Shown piece by piece: positions 59,989-64,000 of a stretch of 64,000 bases of DNA. The translations under genes were made by a program, and so were the position numbers. Position 1 is the stretch's first letter. The number at the start of each line of letters is the position of its first letter. The notes under the pieces are model-generated. The model saw only the letters and a program-made list of their open reading frames with translations. It was not told the origin of the DNA and did not search any database. The stretch spans positions 1,178,001 through 1,242,000 of the forward strand of contig JASGJE010000011.1 of the NCBI GenBank assembly GCA_049840875.1, given 5' to 3'. The stretch is from JAFDYH01 sp049840875. Lineage in GTDB: Bacteria; Bacteroidota; Bacteroidia; Chitinophagales; Chitinophagaceae.

Positions 59989-60684
59989 TTAAAGAAGGTT
60001 CAGTTGCTGATTTAAACTGCCCCGATAGGCGTCAGCAACGGGTATTGCGGTTTTTCCGATATTGATTACACCCTCTTCTATAAAATCGATCTTATTCAGG
60101 GCTACGATGTAGCTGCGATGTACTCGCATAAATCGTGTTGGGGGTAGCTTTTCACCGATGGCCTTGAGGGTAGAATGCACCACATGAAATTTTTGAGACG
60201 TATGGACTTTTACATAGTCGCCCATCGCTTCCAAGAACAAAATATCGTTGATATCAATACGCTTTAGAACACCATTATCTCTTACAAATACAAATTCCTT
60301 TTCTTCAACTTTTACATCCTGCTTATTGCTATCAAGCACTTCTTTTGCCTTTTCAATTGCTTGTAAAAAACGGGCTGGCGATACGGGTTTTATCAGGTAA
60401 TCAACTACATTCAATTCAAAAGCCTCTACAGCATAATCCGTTTTTGCAGTGGTAAAAATTATAAGGGGACTTTTATTCCCGAGGTTTTTGGTTAATTCAA
60501 GACCTGTCATCCCCGGCATTTCAATGTCAAGCAGCAACAGATCAACAGTCTCTTTATTAACCTTGTTATATGCTTCTATCGCATTATCACATTCGCCTTT
60601 TAATTCCAGTTCGTTTACCTGGCTGACTAATTGCTTCATAGCCATCCGGGCCATTTTATTATCATCAACGATGAGACAGGTCAT
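59989..60684 (-). CDS. LytTR-type response regulator
   Basis: 231 residues: receiver domain with phospho-acceptor Asp53 (LLLDIEMPGMTGLEL) and acidic pocket VDDNKMAR, then a LytTR DNA-binding domain (RIDINDILFLEAMGDYVKVHT, then RFMRVHRSYIVALNKIDFIEE). The cognate kinase is not adjacent. The ATG at 60684 is preferred because the receiver begins there (MTCLIVDD); the longer frame adds a hydrophobic stretch with no role. TACTTTTA, a -7-like box, lies 15 bases upstream. Confidence 0.93.
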   Translation of the reverse strand: MTCLIVDDNKMARMAMKQLVSQVNELELKGECDNAIEAYNKVNKETVDLLLLDIEMPGMTGLELTKNLGNKSPLIIFTTAKTDYAVEAFELNVVDYLIKPVSPARFLQAIEKAKEVLDSNKQDVKVEEKEFVFVRDNGVLKRIDINDILFLEAMGDYVKVHTSQKFHVVHSTLKAIGEKLPPTRFMRVHRSYIVALNKIDFIEEGVINIGKTAIPVADAYRGSLNQQLNLL

Positions 60685-60796
60685 TGTGTAAAATTTCAGT
60701 AAAAGTAAAAACAATATAGTAAATGATTTACTAAACAAAAATATATCGGCCTACCTGTTATCATGTAAATATGAATATTCGAAATATTTATAAACT

Positions 60797-60837
60797 TCGT
60801 ATAAAATTGTAAATTTGTACGAATAGAAAATATGCAG
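60797..60837 (+). promoter_or_regulatory. Promoter region of the second PIN-type operon
   Basis: TAAATTTG (-7 consensus) lies 14 bases before the ATG at 60832. The same octamer fronts the ParE-type antitoxin at 9720. No clear -33 element is visible upstream. Confidence 0.45.
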
Positions 60838-61065
60838 GAAAAATTAACCATTTTAATATCGTCGGAGCATAAAAAGTTTATAAAAAAATATGCCCGGAGG
60901 CAAAACAAAAGTGTGTCTAAACTAATCGACGACCTTCTTTCATCTATTAAACGAGACGCAGCTCAAATTGATGATAAAGACGAGTGGATAGATAAAACGG
61001 CCGGAGCCTACTCTTCAGGAAAAAAAGATGTCTTAGCAGCACTTTTTAACAATCTCCGTAAATAA
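60832..61065 (+). CDS. DUF6364-like antitoxin of the second PIN toxin pair
   Basis: 77 residues with a ribbon-helix-helix-like N-terminus (KLTILISSEHKKFIKKYARRQ, then KSVSKLIDDLL). The C-terminal half (DEWIDKTAGAYSSGKKDV) is the probable toxin-binding region. Layout is close to the antitoxin at 50305, but the sequences have diverged. It ends 17 bases before the PIN toxin. Confidence 0.85.
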   Translation: MQEKLTILISSEHKKFIKKYARRQNKSVSKLIDDLLSSIKRDAAQIDDKDEWIDKTAGAYSSGKKDVLAALFNNLRK

Positions 61066-61082
61066 AAGCCTTCGGTAAAAAA

Positions 61083-61511
61083 GTGAAGAAAATATTTCTT
61101 GATGCGAATGTTGTGATTGACTTTATGGATGCTTCGTCAAAAGATCATCATTATGCAAAAGATTGTATCAAAATAATACGAAAACACTTCGGTAAACCCG
61201 TGACTTCACCCCTGACACTTCTGATAGCTAATTTCATTCTGGGAAAATTTATAAAGAATAAAGAGCGGCACAAACGGCAAATGCAGCTTACATTTTCAGA
61301 ATTTGAAATAACACCAATCCTAACATCCTATATACCTGCTGCATTTCGCACGAATTTTACGGACATAGAAGATGGTTTGCAATATCAATGTGCGGCACAT
61401 GCAAAAACGGATATCATTATCACGAAGGATTTAAATGATTTCTTCGATTCGAAAATCCCTGTCATTCATCCCCACGATTTTGTACACCGGTACAAGCAAC
61501 TTCACGGATGA
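61083..61511 (+). CDS. PIN-domain ribonuclease toxin (second pair)
   Basis: 142 residues. The PIN acidic residues are in IFLDANVVIDFMD, in FTDIEDGLQYQCA and in ITKDLNDFF. It is a VapC-like RNase with unknown target. The start is a GTG at 61083. Distant similarity to the toxin at 50534 lies mainly in the acidic motifs, so the two pairs are unlikely to be recent copies. Confidence 0.87.
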   Translation: MKKIFLDANVVIDFMDASSKDHHYAKDCIKIIRKHFGKPVTSPLTLLIANFILGKFIKNKERHKRQMQLTFSEFEITPILTSYIPAAFRTNFTDIEDGLQYQCAAHAKTDIIITKDLNDFFDSKIPVIHPHDFVHRYKQLHG

Positions 61512-61605
61512 GCCGTATCAATCGTTTGTCCGATTTTATTTCCTATTGTTCATCCTTGCCATTATTTCCGGAATTTAGCAATCTATAATCACTTCAAATT
61601 TTAGT

Positions 61606-63054
61606 ATGAAACAAAATCGCAGAAAATTTTTGCGTCGCTTCGCTGCCGGTACCGGCGCACTCGCAGCGGGCATACCAGCGCTTGCCAAAGTAACAACGGA
61701 TGAAAATGATCTAACAACCGATTCACCTGCGAATACAGGTGTACAGCAATTCAATATGTGCGGCTATGCAGCACCGAAATTAAATACAGTTCGCGTTGGT
61801 GTTATCGGGCTGGGGATGCGTGGTGGCAGTGCAGTAGAAAGATTGAGCTATATCGATGGGTTGGAAATAACGGCGCTTTGCGATAAATATCCCGATCGTG
61901 TAACCAAGGCACAAGCGACACTGCAATCAATGGGCCGACCAAAAGCAAAAGAATACAGCGGTGAAGAGGGTTGGAAGGCACTGTGCGAAAGCAAAGATGT
62001 TGATCTTGTTTATACTCCTACCCCCTGGCACCTGCATGCGCCTATTGCACTCAAAGCAATGAACAACGGTAAACATGCCGCGACTGAAGTGAATGCTGGT
62101 TTAACGCTCGACCAATGCTGGCAGCTCGTAGAAACTTCTGAGAAAACAAAGAAGCATATGATGATGCTGGAAAACTGCTGCTATGATTTCTTCGAATTGC
62201 TTACGCTCAATATGGTTCGCAATGGATTATTTGGCGAATTAATTCATGCAGAAGGAGCGTATATCCATAATTTAAGCACGGATTATTTATTTAATAAAAA
62301 TGCTTACGCCGACATGTGGCGGTTGAAACAAAACATAGCACATAACGGCAACCTGTATCCAACGCATGGGTTAGGGCCAATTGCGCAATGCATGAACATT
62401 AACCGTGGTGATAAAATGGATTACCTGGTTAGCATGAGCACCAACGATTTTACCCTCGGTAATCTTGCGAAGGAAATGGCTGCAAAAGATCCTTTCTTTA
62501 ATGAGTATGTTGGAAAGACTTATCGTGGCAATATGAATACAACTTCTATCCAAACCAACAAAGGAAAGACGATTATGCTACAGCATGATGTTTCATCAAC
62601 GAGACCTTATTCAAGAATTCATTTGATCAGCGGCACAAAAGGCGCAGCGCAGAAATATCCCGAGCCTGAACGAATTTCTTTCGGTCACGAATGGATGAAA
62701 GAGGAAGAAGTAAAAGCATTGTACGATAAATATTCTCCTCCCATTGTACAACACATCGGCGCCATTGCGAAAGATGTGGGCGGTCACGGTGGAATGGACT
62801 TCATTATGGATTGGAGATTGATCGATTGTCTTCGTAACGGATTACCACTCGACCAAAATGTATACGATGCGGCAACATGGAGCAGCATCTTTGCACTCAG
62901 TGGTGCATCTGTAGCCGCCAAATCAAAAACACTGGAAGTTCCTGATTTCACGAGAGGCGCATGGAAAACAAACAAGCCGCACGATATGACGCTTGATGGC
63001 GGCGGCAATACAAAAGTGCGTGAGAAAGTAAAGAATGCTACAATGCAACAATAA
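61606..63054 (+). CDS. Tat-exported Gfo/Idh/MocA oxidoreductase (GH109-like)
   Basis: 482 residues. A twin-arginine signal (RRKFLRRFAAGTGALAAG) opens the protein. The Rossmann fold GVIGLGMRGGSAVERL follows, then TPTPWHLHAPIALKAM with the family's NAD-binding motif, then LENCCYDFFELLTLNMV and NGNLYPTHGLGPIAQCMN, both typical of family 109 glycosidases that use an NAD-assisted mechanism on N-acetylgalactosamine. The substrate is not proven. The cofactor would be loaded before Tat export, consistent with the signal. A terminator follows. Confidence 0.92.
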   Translation: MKQNRRKFLRRFAAGTGALAAGIPALAKVTTDENDLTTDSPANTGVQQFNMCGYAAPKLNTVRVGVIGLGMRGGSAVERLSYIDGLEITALCDKYPDRVTKAQATLQSMGRPKAKEYSGEEGWKALCESKDVDLVYTPTPWHLHAPIALKAMNNGKHAATEVNAGLTLDQCWQLVETSEKTKKHMMMLENCCYDFFELLTLNMVRNGLFGELIHAEGAYIHNLSTDYLFNKNAYADMWRLKQNIAHNGNLYPTHGLGPIAQCMNINRGDKMDYLVSMSTNDFTLGNLAKEMAAKDPFFNEYVGKTYRGNMNTTSIQTNKGKTIMLQHDVSSTRPYSRIHLISGTKGAAQKYPEPERISFGHEWMKEEEVKALYDKYSPPIVQHIGAIAKDVGGHGGMDFIMDWRLIDCLRNGLPLDQNVYDAATWSSIFALSGASVAAKSKTLEVPDFTRGAWKTNKPHDMTLDGGGNTKVREKVKNATMQQ

Positions 63055-63111
63055 ATAGAGTTGCTCATATGAAATGGAAACAACATCTATTTCAATAATA
63101 TTTTCTTTTTA

Positions 63112-63145
63112 AAAAAAACAGCTTCAGATTATGAGGCTGTTTTTG
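63112..63145 (+). terminator. Rho-independent terminator of the GH109-like gene
   Basis: AAAACAGCTTC and GAGGCTGTTTT form an 11-bp stem with one G-T pair and loop AGATTAT, followed by TGTTTATG. Confidence 0.82.
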
Positions 63146-63195
63146 TTTATGCACTATCTTCCTCACCGATTCATTCTTTTTATAAAACTTCCTGC

Positions 63196-64000
63196 ATGAG
63201 AAAAATTCTTCTTTCCGGCATTTGCTCGGCATTACTACTCAACATTTCGTTTGCACAGAAAAAATCAAAGACAACCCCACCGATGAATGCCGAAAAGCAA
63301 GCTGTAATTGCTTCTGTGCAAAAGCATGAAAAAGAGCTGACCGAAATAAGTGATAAAATATGGGGCTATGCAGAAATAGCAATGCGTGAAAAGCAATCAT
63401 CAAAATTATTAGCCGATTATGCTGAAGCACAGGGAATGAAAGTAACAAGAGGCGTTGCTAAAATTCCAACCGCATTTATTGCAGAATATGGTTCCGGTAA
63501 ACCTATTATTGGCATACTCGGGGAGTTTGATGCATTACCAGGTCTTTCACAAAAAGCACAACCAACAAAAGAACCATTAGAAGCCGGAAAACCCGGTCAC
63601 GGGTGCGGACATAATTTATTTGGCACCGGAAGCCTGGGCGCTGCAGTTGCAATTAAAGAATTAATTGCAGCGGGAAAATTAAAAGGTACAATCCGTTTTT
63701 ATGGTACGCCTGCAGAAGAAGATCTTGCAGGCAAAGTGTATATGGCGAGAGATGGCGTTTTTAATGATCTTGACGTTTGTTTGGATTGGCATCCCGATTC
63801 TGAGAATAAAGCAGGTATACAAAGTTCACAGGCCGTTACAGACTTCAGTATTTGCTTTAAAGGTAAAAGCGCACATGCCGCTGCTGACCCCTGGAATGGG
63901 AGAAGCGCTTTGGATGCAGCAGAGTTGTTTACTAACGGTATCAACTACTTGCGGGAACATATAAAACCCAGCGTTCGCATTCATTATGTTTTTAAAGAAG
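63196..64000 (+). CDS. AbgB-like M20 amidohydrolase, cut by the window end
   Basis: An open frame from the ATG at 63196 to the window edge (268 complete codons). A signal peptide (MRKILLSGICSALLLNISFAQ) precedes an M20 core: LGEFDALPGLSQ, GHGCGHNLFGTGSLGAAVA with the zinc ligands, GTPAEEDLAGK, and CLDWHPDSENKAGIQSSQA. These match the AbgB subfamily that hydrolyses p-aminobenzoyl-glutamate or similar amides, here apparently exported. The C-terminal part lies outside the window. Confidence 0.88.
   Translation, partial: MRKILLSGICSALLLNISFAQKKSKTTPPMNAEKQAVIASVQKHEKELTEISDKIWGYAEIAMREKQSSKLLADYAEAQGMKVTRGVAKIPTAFIAEYGSGKPIIGILGEFDALPGLSQKAQPTKEPLEAGKPGHGCGHNLFGTGSLGAAVAIKELIAAGKLKGTIRFYGTPAEEDLAGKVYMARDGVFNDLDVCLDWHPDSENKAGIQSSQAVTDFSICFKGKSAHAAADPWNGRSALDAAELFTNGINYLREHIKPSVRIHYVFKE

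Noticed and set aside
1..64000. tRNA, rRNA, riboswitch, phage or transposase genes
   Set aside because: I scanned for T-loop strings, conserved rRNA segments and transposase motifs and found none I could support; small or unusual RNAs could still be missed by eye.

Overview
The window is AT-rich bacterial chromosome from a member of the Bacteroidota, most likely Chitinophagaceae or a close relative. Support comes from promoters of the TAnnTTTG type with almost no Shine-Dalgarno sequences, a short RpoD without region 1.1, a T9SS-type sorting domain with MBG repeats, DUF5916, DUF4836 and LytTR proteins, and an S16 protein with a long basic tail. I see no tRNA, rRNA, insertion sequence, prophage or CRISPR array. 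It reads as core chromosome with small accessory toxin-antitoxin inserts.

Layout. 0-3.1 kb (minus): a TonB-PstS-like-TPR envelope cluster. 3.2-6.8 kb (plus): low-molecular-weight phosphatase, hisS and a DUF4836-like protein. 6.9-9.7 kb (minus): GNAT enzyme, thiolase and a ParE-type toxin-antitoxin pair. 10-14.5 kb (plus): RNA-modification block with rlmN, an RsuA/RluB-type and an RluA-type pseudouridine synthase, and a methyltransferase. 14.6-21.3 kb: small membrane and lipoprotein genes, a secreted amidohydrolase, a redox group (1-Cys peroxiredoxin, Rrf2 regulator, OsmC), a CDF metal exporter and a frameshifted LptF/LptG permease. 22.6-29.8 kb (plus): rpoD, a hybrid histidine kinase, a fused GH18-like/deacetylase/glycosyltransferase and a small repeat protein.

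30-36.2 kb: a DUF5916 outer-membrane protein, an HD hydrolase, and a stand-alone cyclic-nucleotide-binding protein paired with an NTT/MFS-like transporter carrying a helical-repeat tail. 36.6-44.1 kb (plus): an 1820-residue secreted S8/S53-like protein with MBG repeats, then a TPR-adenylate cyclase. 44.1-50.2 kb: trmD, an M28 peptidase and a beta-propeller/amidohydrolase fusion. 50.3-56.8 kb: a PIN toxin-antitoxin pair, DUF1003, an S4 protein, a frameshifted M20 dipeptidase, dinB, a Crp-like regulator and a DinB-fold protein. 56.7-59.4 kb (minus): ffh, rpsP and rimM. 59.6-64 kb: a small membrane protein, a LytTR regulator, a second PIN toxin-antitoxin pair, a Tat-exported GH109-like oxidoreductase and a truncated AbgB-like amidohydrolase.

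Three observations stand out. First, intergenic elements at several loci are built from degenerate 7-8 bp words, usually about four per arm in two inverted arms. The words differ from locus to locus but the architecture recurs. Second, at six genes the -7 promoter box lies exactly four bases before the start codon, which predicts leaderless mRNAs. Third, three minus-strand genes each carry an apparent single extra A, which may be assembly error or real decay.
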